Shown: positions 1 through 7,878 of the stretch, piece after piece | Layout: every line of letters begins with the position of its first letter | How positions within the stretch are numbered: position 1 is the first letter of the stretch | Assembly: GCF_037094465.1 (NCBI RefSeq) | Contig: NZ_CP146609.1 | Coordinates: 2,537,501 to 2,601,500 of the forward strand | DNA: 64,000 nucleotides | Direction: 5' to 3' | Source: Pseudodesulfovibrio sp. 5S69 | GTDB taxonomy: Bacteria; Desulfobacterota; Desulfovibrionia; Desulfovibrionales; Desulfovibrionaceae | Notes under the pieces: model-generated | Databases searched by the model: none | What the model was told of the DNA's origin: nothing | Seen by the model: only the letters and a program-made list of their open reading frames with translations | Made by a program: the position numbers and the translations under genes

Positions 1-33
1 GTCGCGTTCGAGGGCTTCTTGATGAGAGTTCAT
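1..33 (-). CDS. Possible start of a divergent gene running off the window (partial)
   Basis: Reading leftward from 33 there is an ATG followed by ten open codons (MNSHQEALERD) to the window edge. It would be divergent from rimI, with about 86 bases between the two starts. There is no strong ribosome binding site and the peptide is too short to recognise. This is a tentative call, made because a divergent gene would explain the non-coding gap before rimI. Confidence 0.25.
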   Translation of the reverse strand, partial: MNSHQEALERD

Positions 34-119
34 AAACGCAGGCTCTTTTGTTTGTCTTGCAAACTCTGTATACACGTAATGTTACTACATATCCAGCCCC
101 ATGTGGCTGCGGAGGCGCG

Positions 120-575
120 ATGAAGGACGAGGTGGTCGAGTTGGGGGAACCGGATGTCCGGGAGCTCATGGAACTCGAAGCGCTGTGCTTTGCCTACCAC
201 TGGACCAGAGAGCAGTTCCTGCTCGGGCTGGAAGGGGAGGTGTTCAAAGTGATCGGCGTACGTCGTGACGACATCCTCGTGGGATACATGGCGTTTTCTC
301 TCATCGCGGATGAGATGGAGGTTCTCAACCTGGCCGTGCACCCCGAGTACAGGCGGCAGGGGGTGGGAGAGGCGCTGTTATCCAGGAGCTTCGAGATGTG
401 CGTGGCGAACGGCACCACTAAAAGTTTTCTGGATGTAAAGGTCTCCAATGATCCGGCCTTGGCTTTGTATCGCAAGTTCGGGTACAAGAAGATTGGCGTG
501 AGGAAGAAATATTACCCGGACACCAGGGAAGACGCACTGTTGCTCCGGTACGATTTTAAACAATACGAAGGGTGA
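120..575 (+). CDS. rimI: Ribosomal protein S18-alanine N-acetyltransferase (RimI family, GNAT)
   Basis: GNAT-fold acetyltransferase of 151 residues. RimI transfers acetyl from acetyl-CoA to the N-terminal alanine of ribosomal protein S18. The acetyl-CoA loop RRQGVG is at residues 79-83, preceded by the usual LNLAVHPEY strand. The RimI-like NDPALALYRKFGY segment follows at about 110-122, and the closing YYPDTREDALLL matches the family's YY...DAL end. The frame is open further upstream (to 48), but ATG 120 has GGAGG at 111-115 with a 4-base gap and gives the normal family length. The stop overlaps the region just before pgk, so the two are probably co-transcribed. Relatives acetylate other proteins, so the exact substrate is inferred. 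Confidence 0.88.
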   Translation: MKDEVVELGEPDVRELMELEALCFAYHWTREQFLLGLEGEVFKVIGVRRDDILVGYMAFSLIADEMEVLNLAVHPEYRRQGVGEALLSRSFEMCVANGTTKSFLDVKVSNDPALALYRKFGYKKIGVRKKYYPDTREDALLLRYDFKQYEG

Positions 576-586
576 GGTTCTGCCGT

Positions 587-1789
587 ATGCTGTTTATCGA
601 TCAGGTTGATATCGCAGGGAAAAAAATGCTGTTCAGGGTGGACTTCAACGTTCCCATCGAGGACGGCGTCATCACCGACGACAACCGTATTCGCGCGGCG
701 CTGCCGACCATCCAATACGCCCTGGACAAAGGGGCCTCGGTCATCCTCTGTGCGCATCTGGGCAAGCCCAAGGGCAAGGTCGTGCCCGAGCTTTCCCTGG
801 GGCCGGTGGCCAACCGCACCGGCGAACTGCTCGGCAAGGGCGTGGCCCTGGTGCCGGGCCGCATCGGCGACCAGGCCGTGAAGATGGCCGCCGACTTGGC
901 GCCGGGCCAGGTGATCATGCTCGACAACCTGCGTTTCAACCCCGAGGAGACCGGCAAGACGCCGGAGGAACGGGGCGATTTCGGCAAGCTGCTGGCCTCC
1001 CTGGCCGACGTCTACGTCAATGACGCCTTCGGCGTGGCCCACCGCGAAAACGCCTCGGTGGTGGACGTACCCAAGTTCGCCAAGGTCTGCTGTGCCGGGT
1101 TCCTGCTCAAACGCGAATACGAATATCTCGGCGAGGCCCTGAAGAATCCCAAGCGGCCCTACGTCTGCGTCTCCGGCGGCGCAAAAGTTTCCACCAAGTT
1201 GGGAATATTGAACAATCTTCTCGGCAAGGTGGACGACATCATCATCGGCGGGGCCATGGCCAACACTTTCCTGCTGGCCCAGGGCTACGACGTGGGCCTG
1301 TCCCTGGTGGAACCTGACCTTGTCGACGCGGCGGCCGATATCATGGCCAAGGCCAAGTCCAAGGGCTCGGTGCTGCATCTGCCCGTGGATTTCCGCTACG
1401 CTAAGACCCCCAAGGCCAAGCAGGCCGAAGGGGTGTGCACGGCCAAGACCATCCCGTCGGACGCCCTAGTCCTGGACATCGGCCCCGAGACCATCACCAA
1501 TTTCGTGGCCATCCTCAAGCGGGCCAAGACCGTTGTCTGGAACGGGCCCATGGGACTGTTCGAGACCACGGCCTTTGCCAAGGGCTCGCTGGCGGTCTGC
1601 AAGGCCATCGCCGATCTGGACAATGCCCTGACCATTGTGGGCGGCGGTGACACGGATGCGGTGGTACATATGATGCAACTTGATGAAAAATTTAGCTTTA
1701 TTTCGACGGGTGGCGGTTCTTTCCTGGAATTCCTCGAAGGCAAGGAGCTTCCGGCCTTCAAAGCCCTAAAGGAGTGCATGAACAAATGA
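587..1789 (+). CDS. pgk: Phosphoglycerate kinase
   Basis: Cytoplasmic glycolytic enzyme that interconverts 1,3-bisphosphoglycerate and ADP with 3-phosphoglycerate and ATP; 400 residues, the usual length. Visible landmarks are the N-terminal RVDFNVP (17-23), substrate-binding HLGKPKG (57-63), the LRFNPEET loop, VSGGAK before the hinge, WNGPMGLFE, and the nucleotide-binding GGGDT and TGGGSFLEFLEG near the C-terminus. A GTG at 572 is in frame, but ATG 587 gives the canonical family N-terminus (MxFIDQxDIxGKK) and has GAGG 9 bases upstream. The stop overlaps the tpiA start (ATGA), implying translational coupling within rimI-pgk-tpiA-secG. Confidence 0.97.
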   Translation: MLFIDQVDIAGKKMLFRVDFNVPIEDGVITDDNRIRAALPTIQYALDKGASVILCAHLGKPKGKVVPELSLGPVANRTGELLGKGVALVPGRIGDQAVKMAADLAPGQVIMLDNLRFNPEETGKTPEERGDFGKLLASLADVYVNDAFGVAHRENASVVDVPKFAKVCCAGFLLKREYEYLGEALKNPKRPYVCVSGGAKVSTKLGILNNLLGKVDDIIIGGAMANTFLLAQGYDVGLSLVEPDLVDAAADIMAKAKSKGSVLHLPVDFRYAKTPKAKQAEGVCTAKTIPSDALVLDIGPETITNFVAILKRAKTVVWNGPMGLFETTAFAKGSLAVCKAIADLDNALTIVGGGDTDAVVHMMQLDEKFSFISTGGGSFLEFLEGKELPAFKALKECMNK

Positions 1790-2541
1790 AAAAGTTGATG
1801 GCAGCCAACTGGAAGATGTACAAGACCTGGGACGAGGCCGAGTCCACGGCGGAAGAACTGGTCGGCCTAGCCGCGGACAAGCTCCCGGCGGACCGCGAAG
1901 TGCTGATCTTCCCGCCTTTCACTGCACTCAAGGCAGTGGGCGACGTCTTTGGCCCGGTGGCCGGCTTCTCGGTCGGCGGCCAGGACTATTATATAAAAGA
2001 AGAGGGCGCCTTCACCGGGGAGATCGCCCCTAAGATGCTCAAGGACGCGGGCGCTTCCTTCGGCCTGACCGGCCATTCCGAGCGCCGGCACGTTCTGGGC
2101 GAGGACGATGCGCTCGTGGGCGCCAAGACCGCCTATGGATTGCAGGAAGGACTCAAGGTCGTGTTGTGCATCGGTGAGATCATCGAAGAGCGCAAGACAG
2201 GCCGCGTTCACGAGGTGCTTGAGCGCCAGTTGCGGGCCGGCCTCGAAAACGTGCCCAGAGACATCGAGCCCGAGCGTTTGTCCGTGGCTTACGAACCCGT
2301 CTGGGCGATCGGGACCGGCGAAGTGGCCGGGCCGACGGAAATTGTCGAGGCGCACGATTTCATCCGGAAAATTCTTGTTTCCATCTTTGGTGAAAAAGCT
2401 AATGAAATGAGGATATTGTACGGCGGAAGCGTCAAGCCGAGCAACTGCTCGGAAATTATTGCGCTTGACAATGTCGATGGAGTATTGGTAGGAGGCGCGA
2501 GCTTGCAGGGACAAAGCTTCAGCGAGATCGTACTGGCTTGA
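1786..2541 (+). CDS. tpiA: Triosephosphate isomerase
   Basis: Interconverts dihydroxyacetone phosphate and glyceraldehyde 3-phosphate; 251 residues as expected. Catalytic residues are in view: Lys10 in ANWKMYK, His97 in LTGHSERR, and Glu170 in AYEPVWAIGTG. The phosphate-gripping YGGSVKP (about 212-218) and GVLVGGASL follow. The start ATG overlaps the pgk stop by sharing ATGA; a GTG at 1774 in frame would add four residues not typical of the family. AAAGGAG at 1768-1774 can serve as the ribosome binding site. Confidence 0.97.
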   Translation: MKKLMAANWKMYKTWDEAESTAEELVGLAADKLPADREVLIFPPFTALKAVGDVFGPVAGFSVGGQDYYIKEEGAFTGEIAPKMLKDAGASFGLTGHSERRHVLGEDDALVGAKTAYGLQEGLKVVLCIGEIIEERKTGRVHEVLERQLRAGLENVPRDIEPERLSVAYEPVWAIGTGEVAGPTEIVEAHDFIRKILVSIFGEKANEMRILYGGSVKPSNCSEIIALDNVDGVLVGGASLQGQSFSEIVLA

Positions 2542-2581
2542 TTTTGCAAGCGGAAAGAAGTTTTAAGAAAAGGGATTAATT

Positions 2582-2932
2582 GTGGAAACCATAGTCATAG
2601 TCATCCATGTTTTGGCTTGCATCTTTTTGATCGGCGCTGTAATGCTTCAGTCCGGTCACGAGGGGATGGGAGTCATCTTCGGCGGCGGCAGCAGCACGAT
2701 GTTCGGCAGCACCGGCGCCGGCGGTCTCCTGGTAAAGGTAACCGCAGGACTTGCAACGGTTTTCCTGCTCACTTCCCTCGGATACAACATCCTGTCCGGG
2801 AACAAGATCGCCAGCCAGGACTCCATCATGCTGCAGCAGAACGCGCCTGCGGCGGAGACCACGGCCCCGGCCGAACCGGCCAAGCCCGGAGTGACCTTCA
2901 AGGATACCGGAGACGACGCCAAGAACCAATAG
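2582..2932 (+). CDS. secG: Preprotein translocase subunit SecG
   Basis: Small accessory subunit of the SecYEG inner-membrane channel. The 116-residue protein has two hydrophobic helices (about 2-21 and 48-70) flanking a conserved loop. The loop carries the SecG signature LQSGHEGMG...FGGGSSTMFGSTGAGG. The C-terminal tail is alanine/proline-rich. Translation starts at GTG 2582, six bases after AGGGA (2571-2575). It lies 40 bases after tpiA and 16 bases before a tRNA-Leu, so the tRNA is probably processed from the same transcript. Confidence 0.93.
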   Translation: METIVIVIHVLACIFLIGAVMLQSGHEGMGVIFGGGSSTMFGSTGAGGLLVKVTAGLATVFLLTSLGYNILSGNKIASQDSIMLQQNAPAAETTAPAEPAKPGVTFKDTGDDAKNQ

Positions 2933-2948
2933 GTTCAACGCATATCGT

Positions 2949-3035
2949 GCCGAGGTGGTGGAATTGGTAGACACGCTGTCTTGAGGGGGCAGTGGAAGAA
3001 ATTCCGTGGGGGTTCGAATCCCCCCCTCGGCACCA
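2949..3035 (+). tRNA. tRNA-Leu (anticodon GAG)
   Basis: An 87-nt class II tRNA including an encoded CCA (3033-3035). The acceptor stem GCCGAGG pairs with CCTCGGC and the discriminator base is A. The D arm holds GGTGGAATTGGTAGACAC. The anticodon stem CTGTC/GGCAG encloses loop TTGAGGG with anticodon GAG, reading CUC and CUU. The long variable arm TGGAAGAAATTCCG is typical of Leu, and the T arm is GGGGG-TTCGAAT-CCCCC. It sits 16 bases after secG. E. coli has the same arrangement, with leuU (also GAG) after secG. Confidence 0.97.
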
Positions 3036-3044
3036 CGAAATCAA

Positions 3045-3083
3045 AAGGGTTGTAGCTAACAAGCTGCAACCCTTCCTCTTTTT
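3045..3083 (+). terminator. Rho-independent terminator after tRNA-Leu
   Basis: A 12-bp stem, AAGGGTTGTAGC pairing with GCTGCAACCCTT (one G-T pair), has a six-base loop TAACAA and is followed by CCTCTTTTT. It ends the pgk-tpiA-secG-tRNA unit. A-rich bases on the other side mean it may also serve the converging gene that ends at 3114. Confidence 0.88.
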
Positions 3084-3113
3084 ATTCAAAGAGATGTATG
3101 TTGCCGGTGCGGA

Positions 3114-3782
3114 TCAGGCGGTCCGCATCACTTCCCGGCACCATGTCAGGAGCATGGCGAAGCGCTCCCTTTCGGAGCGGTCGGCCGTCCGGTCGGGCCG
3201 CTCCAGGCTCGCCTCGACGATGTCCCTGTCCGCGCCGTCCAGTTCCGCGAGCAGTTCCCGTTTGCTCGCGCAGAACCGCCCCGAATCCAGGTAGTGGACC
3301 ACCAGCATGAGGAAAAAGGCCGATTTGCAGGCCTCCTTCAGAATGGTGGGCCTGGCCTCCGCGTCGGCATACAGGTAGCTGTGGGTCAGCAGGTGGAGCA
3401 GGGTGGAAGCGCCGGTCTTTGCGCCGTACCGTACGTCCTCGCGGGTTACTGGCGGCAGGAAGTCCTCCAGCCTGCCGAAATGATCGGCCGTATCCTTCGC
3501 AAAGGCGAACAGTTCGTGGGGCGGCCAGGCGGAAAACTCCCGGACGCCGCAGAGGAACCCGCATGCCTTGCGCCCCTCGGGCATGGCGAGGACGATCCCC
3601 CGGTACATGTCGAGGTCGTCCAGTTCGACCGTGTCCAGCAGAACGACGAGGTCGATGTCGCTCGTTTCCGTGGCCTCTTCCCGGCGGTAGCTGCCCTGCA
3701 ACCCGAGATATCGCAGCCGGGGGCCGAAAGCAGCTTGCAGGCGGGGGAGGACTTCGGCCATCCAGGTTCGCGCTTCGATCAT
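3114..3782 (-). CDS. Nucleotidyltransferase-fold protein
   Basis: A 222-residue protein with the polymerase-beta-type nucleotidyltransferase signature LQGSYRREEATETSDIDL near residues 28-45. This gives the GS motif and the D-x-D metal pair, followed by VVLLD. The remaining two thirds is predicted helical and resembles the helical domains that follow such NTases in aminoglycoside-type or minimal NTases. The substrate cannot be told from sequence. ATG 3782 has AAGGAG with a good spacer. The gene converges on the tRNA-Leu terminator and lies 97 bases downstream of the ankyrin gene on the same strand. The fold is confident; the function is open. Confidence 0.7.
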   Translation of the reverse strand: MIEARTWMAEVLPRLQAAFGPRLRYLGLQGSYRREEATETSDIDLVVLLDTVELDDLDMYRGIVLAMPEGRKACGFLCGVREFSAWPPHELFAFAKDTADHFGRLEDFLPPVTREDVRYGAKTGASTLLHLLTHSYLYADAEARPTILKEACKSAFFLMLVVHYLDSGRFCASKRELLAELDGADRDIVEASLERPDRTADRSERERFAMLLTWCREVMRTA

Positions 3783-3878
3783 GTCATACTCCTTGAGGGT
3801 TGCGTGAACCGGAGGTGTACCAGTTGCCGCCCGCCGATGCCAGCCCGCCCACGGGGTAAAGGAGCAGGGAAGGCGGCT

Positions 3879-5807
3879 CTACTCCTTGGAGGGCTCGCGG
3901 GCTCCGTGAGACTTGAGATACTCCACGACATCAATGAGCCTCTGTTTAATTTCCCCTCTTGGTTGGCGTTTGTTGCCGAGTCGACTCAAAGCGAGGTCGA
4001 GCGGCGTCTGGCCGCGCTTGTCCAGCGCGTTGATATCCGCTCCGGCGTCGATAAGCTCGGCGCAGGTCTCCGGTTGGGCGTTCAGAGCGGCTTGGTGCAG
4101 GGGGGTATTGCCACCCTGGTCCCGGGCCATGACGTCCGCGCCCTGTTTGATCAGGTATTCGGTCGCCTCCTTTCTGCCGCTCATTGCGGCGCTGAAGAGG
4201 GGCGTCATGCCCAGACGGTCTGGCTCGTCCACCGCATATCCCTTGCTCACCAGCAGTTTGAGCGTGGACATCTCGTTGGTCCTGGCCGCGAGGTGCATGG
4301 CCGTTTTGCCGAACTGGTCCTTTTGCGCTCCGTCCGCGCCGGCTTTCAGCAGCAGGTCGACCATGTCGGGATACCGCTTTTTGACCGCGACCTGGAGGGA
4401 GGATACGCCGCCGGGGCCGGTTGCGTTGATATCGGCCCCGTGGGCCAAAAGCAGATGGGAGGTCTCGATGTTGTGTTCGGCCACGGCAATGAAGAACGGG
4501 CTCATCTTGGCCCTGCCCTGGAGGTTCACATCCGCGCCGGAGGCGATGAGCAGCGGGGCCACTCGGCTGTCGGGTTTGAAGGCCGCGTAGGCGAGGGCGG
4601 TCAGGCCCATGCCGGAGGCCTTATCGACGTCTGCCCCGGCTTCAATCAGGACTTTTGCCGCGTCATACCAATCCAGGCTGGCCGCCCGTTGGAGCGGGGT
4701 GTCGAGCTTTCCCATCTGATTGGGTTTCGCGCCGTATTGCAGGAGGTACTTGATGACTTCGGGCCGATTCTTCTGAGTCGCCGAATGCAGGGGATAGCCC
4801 CACTGGCTATCCGAAATGTTCGGGTCCGCGCCCGCCTCAAGCAGCAGGATTATAGTAGATAACCGGCCCTCATTAACCGCATAGGCGAGCGGAGTCTTCT
4901 GGTAATTGTCCAATCGGTTCGGGTCCGCGCCCGTTTTGAGCAGGGTTCTTACCTCCTCCAAGTCGAAGCCGCTCTGGGCGGCGTGATGGAGGGGGTATTT
5001 CTGCTTTTTCCTCTCCGGGCGGCGCAAGGGTTGGTTCGAGGCCAGCCGGGCTCTGTCCGCCCCGTTCGCAACCAATATTTCGGCCATGGCCGTGAAGCCG
5101 TTCATGGCCGCCACCTGCAACGGTGTCCCGTACCGTCCCGGAGTGTTCAGATCGGCGCCGTGCCGTATCAGATGCTCCATGATGGCCACCCGGTTGGTGC
5201 GTACGGCCTCGTGTACCGCCGTCTGGCCGGACTGATTCGGAATGTTCGGGTCGGCCCCGGCGTCCAGCAGCAGGAGAATGCAGGAACTCTCGACCCGGCC
5301 GATGCCGAGGCAGAGCGGGGTGTTTCCCTGTTTGTCGCGGACGTCGAGGTCGGGCTTGCGCTCCAATAGGACGCGAAGGGCCTCCAAGGCCGGGGCCCCG
5401 TGTGCCGTGAAGGCCGCGTGCAGCGGGGTGATTCCGTTGCCGCTGGCCGCGTTGATATCCGCACCGGCCTCCATGAGGACCATCATATTCGCGGCGCGAC
5501 CCTCCCTGGCGGCCGCAAGCAACGGCGTGGCGCCGTTCTTGTTGCGCGCGTCCACCTCGGCGCCTGCCCGAAGCAAGGCGCGGCAGATGTCCGGAGTGCC
5601 CCAGGCGGCGGCAATGTGCAGCGGAGTGTTGGCGTTCTTGTCCCGTTCACGGGGATCGGCTCCGTCTGCCAGCGCCTCCCATACGGGCCGCGCGTCCAGG
5701 GAGCGGGAGAGTTCGATCAGGGTTTTTCCCTGTGCGGTGGAGGGCAGGAGCGTCAGGCAAAACAGACAGACCGGAATCAGATACCGTACGCAAGCAGCTA
5801 GATTCAT
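3879..5807 (-). CDS. Exported ankyrin-repeat protein (about 17 repeats)
   Basis: A 642-residue protein. An N-terminal signal peptide (hydrophobic run at about 8-22, cleavage near TAQG-K) is followed almost entirely by ankyrin repeats of about 33 residues. Each carries variants of GxTPLHxAA...LLxxGADxN; I count about 17, the last lacking a full second helix. The frame is open to 5849, but ATG 5807 begins a proper signal peptide and has GGGAG about 9 bases upstream. It is probably a periplasmic or outer-surface protein-binding scaffold. The binding partner cannot be inferred. It is transcribed alone, divergent from the regulator at 6179. Confidence 0.85.
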   Translation of the reverse strand: MNLAACVRYLIPVCLFCLTLLPSTAQGKTLIELSRSLDARPVWEALADGADPRERDKNANTPLHIAAAWGTPDICRALLRAGAEVDARNKNGATPLLAAAREGRAANMMVLMEAGADINAASGNGITPLHAAFTAHGAPALEALRVLLERKPDLDVRDKQGNTPLCLGIGRVESSCILLLLDAGADPNIPNQSGQTAVHEAVRTNRVAIMEHLIRHGADLNTPGRYGTPLQVAAMNGFTAMAEILVANGADRARLASNQPLRRPERKKQKYPLHHAAQSGFDLEEVRTLLKTGADPNRLDNYQKTPLAYAVNEGRLSTIILLLEAGADPNISDSQWGYPLHSATQKNRPEVIKYLLQYGAKPNQMGKLDTPLQRAASLDWYDAAKVLIEAGADVDKASGMGLTALAYAAFKPDSRVAPLLIASGADVNLQGRAKMSPFFIAVAEHNIETSHLLLAHGADINATGPGGVSSLQVAVKKRYPDMVDLLLKAGADGAQKDQFGKTAMHLAARTNEMSTLKLLVSKGYAVDEPDRLGMTPLFSAAMSGRKEATEYLIKQGADVMARDQGGNTPLHQAALNAQPETCAELIDAGADINALDKRGQTPLDLALSRLGNKRQPRGEIKQRLIDVVEYLKSHGAREPSKE

Positions 5808-6178
5808 GGAAGGTTTCTCCCGGAGATTGTGGGGAAACAGCCTGAGCAACCTTTGCGTACCAAGATACTATGTCTTTGTATATCGGTTTATCCCGAAGAA
5901 ATGGTCGGGTGCCGCGCATCGCGCCGCCGGCAAGCGTTGGATATGGAACGCTTCGTGCAAATCAAGACCGATTATTCGATGATTATTCTGTGTGTAATAA
6001 ATTAGATTCATTGAATTAAATCATGATCAATGAGGAGCATGGCCTCGCCGATTGAGCGTGGTCGACCGTTTGGCACCCGTCTTATGTTGCATCCAGCAAC
6101 AGCTACGCGCCCCGAGACGACTGCCCGCATGTCGCAAACAACCGCCTGATGGGATCAGGCCCAAGCCACGGGTACACC
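5808..6178. other. Non-coding divergent promoter region
   Basis: A stretch of 371 bases between the ankyrin gene (minus) and the kinase-like/receiver gene (plus). It contains a distinctly AT-rich block at about 5965-6035 against a GC-rich background, which is the likely site of the divergent promoters. A short hairpin, TGTTGC-ATCCA-GCAACA, lies at about 6085-6100. I see no convincing -35/-10 pair and no credible gene; the short open frames here lack ribosome binding sites. Confidence 0.6.
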
Positions 6179-7690
6179 ATGACTGCCATTACAATTTTCA
6201 ACGGATGTTTTTGCGATGCACGGCCTGTGGCCGAGCGGGTGGCGGAAATCACCGGATATCGCTTGGTTGAGGATCGGGAGATCGTTGCCGATGCCGCCCG
6301 TCTCTCGGGCCTGAACAAGGCGATGATTGCCGGAATGTTCAGTGTGGAAGCGGGCGAATTCGGCATGAACGGGCCGGACCGGAACCAGGTCGTCAGTTGG
6401 TTGCGGCATGCCGTTGCTCGGAAGTTGGCTAATGAGAAGAACCTGGTATTCTGGGGCTATACGGCCCTCCTGGCACCTCGTGATTGCGGGAATATCCTCA
6501 GCGTCTGCCTGGTCAACGAGACCAACGACAGGGTATGGACGGCTTGCCGGGATGGCGAGCTTACCGAGCCCGAGGCACGGGAGTTCATGGCTGCCGACGA
6601 CCGCGTGCGCGGAGAATGGGTGGTCTGCGTTACAGAACGCAACGATCCGTGGTCCGAAGCCCTTTACGACATGATCGTTCCGGTGGGGGCGCTCGGGGTC
6701 CGGCAGAGCGCGTACCTCATCGTCGAGCAGTTGGCCAACGCCATGGTCAGAGATTCGGCGGCCGACAGGGCGCGTCTGGAGGATTTTGGGCTGGCGGCCG
6801 AAGTACAGGCGGAACTGGCGCGCCATGGACATGACGTAGCCGTGTCCGCACGGGCCGGAGCGCTGACCCTGAGCCTTGAGAGCCATGACTCGACGCTCAA
6901 GAACGGCACCCGCTGTCTGTTCGACAAGGTCTCGGAATTCAAAGGGGTTCGGGGCGTAGAGATCGGCACCGGCCAGCGCTATAACCCCAACGACGTTTTT
7001 CAGCGCGCGGCCTGCGACCGCCCGCATTTCGCCGGGGAGGCGTTCGAAGACGCTGAATGCCTGTCGGCCGGAGCGGAGGACATCGCTTTGACCGAGACCA
7101 TCCGCGCGCATCTTCCCTATGACGCCTGGGGCGTGTCCGTGTTCGTCAAGGACGGCTTCGTTTCCCTGGCCGTCAACGATCACGGCAAGCTGCTGGATCG
7201 GATGGCCCGGCGCATCTGCGGCCTGGCAACGGCCATGGACGGCGTGACGGGCGTGGAATTCGGCATCGGCCGGGAGTATCACCAGGGCGCAGCCTGTGCC
7301 CGAATCCGCCGTGAAAGGTGCCTGGCGGTGCTCGCGGACGACAAGCGCAAGTTCGTCCCGACGCTGTCTCCGCGCCTGCGCCAAGGCGGCGAGATGGGTT
7401 CCTTTGCCCTGTATGACGGGAAGAGCGCGTTTTTCACCATGGATGAGCACGACCCCGAAGTGGTCCTGCTCGACATGCCCACCTCCCACGGGACCGACGT
7501 GTTGCGCCAGTTCAAGCGGGATCATCCGGAGACTGAGGTCCTGGTCCTTTCGGGCCGGGAGGGTGACGATCATGAGGCGTGCCTGAACCTGGGGGCATTC
7601 GCCTGCCTGAAAAAACCGGTGAACACCGCCGCCCTGAGCGAGACCATCCGCGCCGCCTGCGAAAAGTATCGCTCGATTTCCTGCCCGTGA
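6179..7690 (+). CDS. Cytidylate-kinase-like / BON-like / response-regulator fusion
   Basis: A 503-residue protein with an unusual order of parts. Residues 1-190 resemble the cytidylate-kinase-like family (ITIF...D.REIVADAARLSGL), but the phosphate loop is lost: NGCFCDAR stands where GSGGR is expected. Two BON-like repeats follow (about 203-262 and 303-362), each ending in a GV.GVE.G motif. The C-terminus (about 380-495) is a receiver domain with the acidic pair D387-D388, phospho-acceptor D432 in VVLLDM, S458 and K479 in LKKP. ATG 6149 is also in frame, but ATG 6179 fits the family start; neither has a clear ribosome binding site. It lies 188 bases before the SulP permease on the same strand, suggesting a role in its control. 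Domain calls are firm to moderate; function is inference. Confidence 0.78.
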   Translation: MTAITIFNGCFCDARPVAERVAEITGYRLVEDREIVADAARLSGLNKAMIAGMFSVEAGEFGMNGPDRNQVVSWLRHAVARKLANEKNLVFWGYTALLAPRDCGNILSVCLVNETNDRVWTACRDGELTEPEAREFMAADDRVRGEWVVCVTERNDPWSEALYDMIVPVGALGVRQSAYLIVEQLANAMVRDSAADRARLEDFGLAAEVQAELARHGHDVAVSARAGALTLSLESHDSTLKNGTRCLFDKVSEFKGVRGVEIGTGQRYNPNDVFQRAACDRPHFAGEAFEDAECLSAGAEDIALTETIRAHLPYDAWGVSVFVKDGFVSLAVNDHGKLLDRMARRICGLATAMDGVTGVEFGIGREYHQGAACARIRRERCLAVLADDKRKFVPTLSPRLRQGGEMGSFALYDGKSAFFTMDEHDPEVVLLDMPTSHGTDVLRQFKRDHPETEVLVLSGREGDDHEACLNLGAFACLKKPVNTAALSETIRAACEKYRSISCP

Positions 7691-7744
7691 TCCGGGCAGC
7701 CATCCGAACAAACCACGTCCGAACAACTGGTTTTCAAGCCGTTG

Positions 7745-7768
7745 ACGGAGGAGCGGACGCTCCTCCGT
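7745..7768. repeat. Perfect 11-bp stem-loop between the fusion gene and sulP
   Basis: ACGGAGGAGCG pairs perfectly with CGCTCCTCCGT around a two-base centre. No T-run follows on either strand, so it is not a standard rho-independent terminator. It may stabilise the upstream mRNA 3' end, or be a binding site ahead of the SulP gene. Confidence 0.55.
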
Positions 7769-7878
7769 GGAGATTGTCTGCGGTCCGGAGCCGGGATTCG
7801 GGGACGCATGTCGGCTGAGCTGGGAGAGTTTTTTAATGAAATTGGATTGTCTCTTTTCTGAATAGTTTTTCAAAGGAT

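Noticed and set aside
3294..4862. Long open frame on the plus strand opposite the ankyrin and nucleotidyltransferase genes
   Set aside because: It is antisense to two well-supported genes; GC-rich codon bias opens the opposite strand. No family motifs or ribosome binding site.
3879..5807. Regularly spaced similar DNA segments as a possible CRISPR array
   Set aside because: The periodicity is about 99 bases and in frame, from ankyrin repeats; segments diverge and there are no identical direct repeats.
6052..6270. 72-codon plus-strand frame before the kinase-like gene
   Set aside because: Overlaps the better supported gene in another frame and lacks a ribosome binding site.
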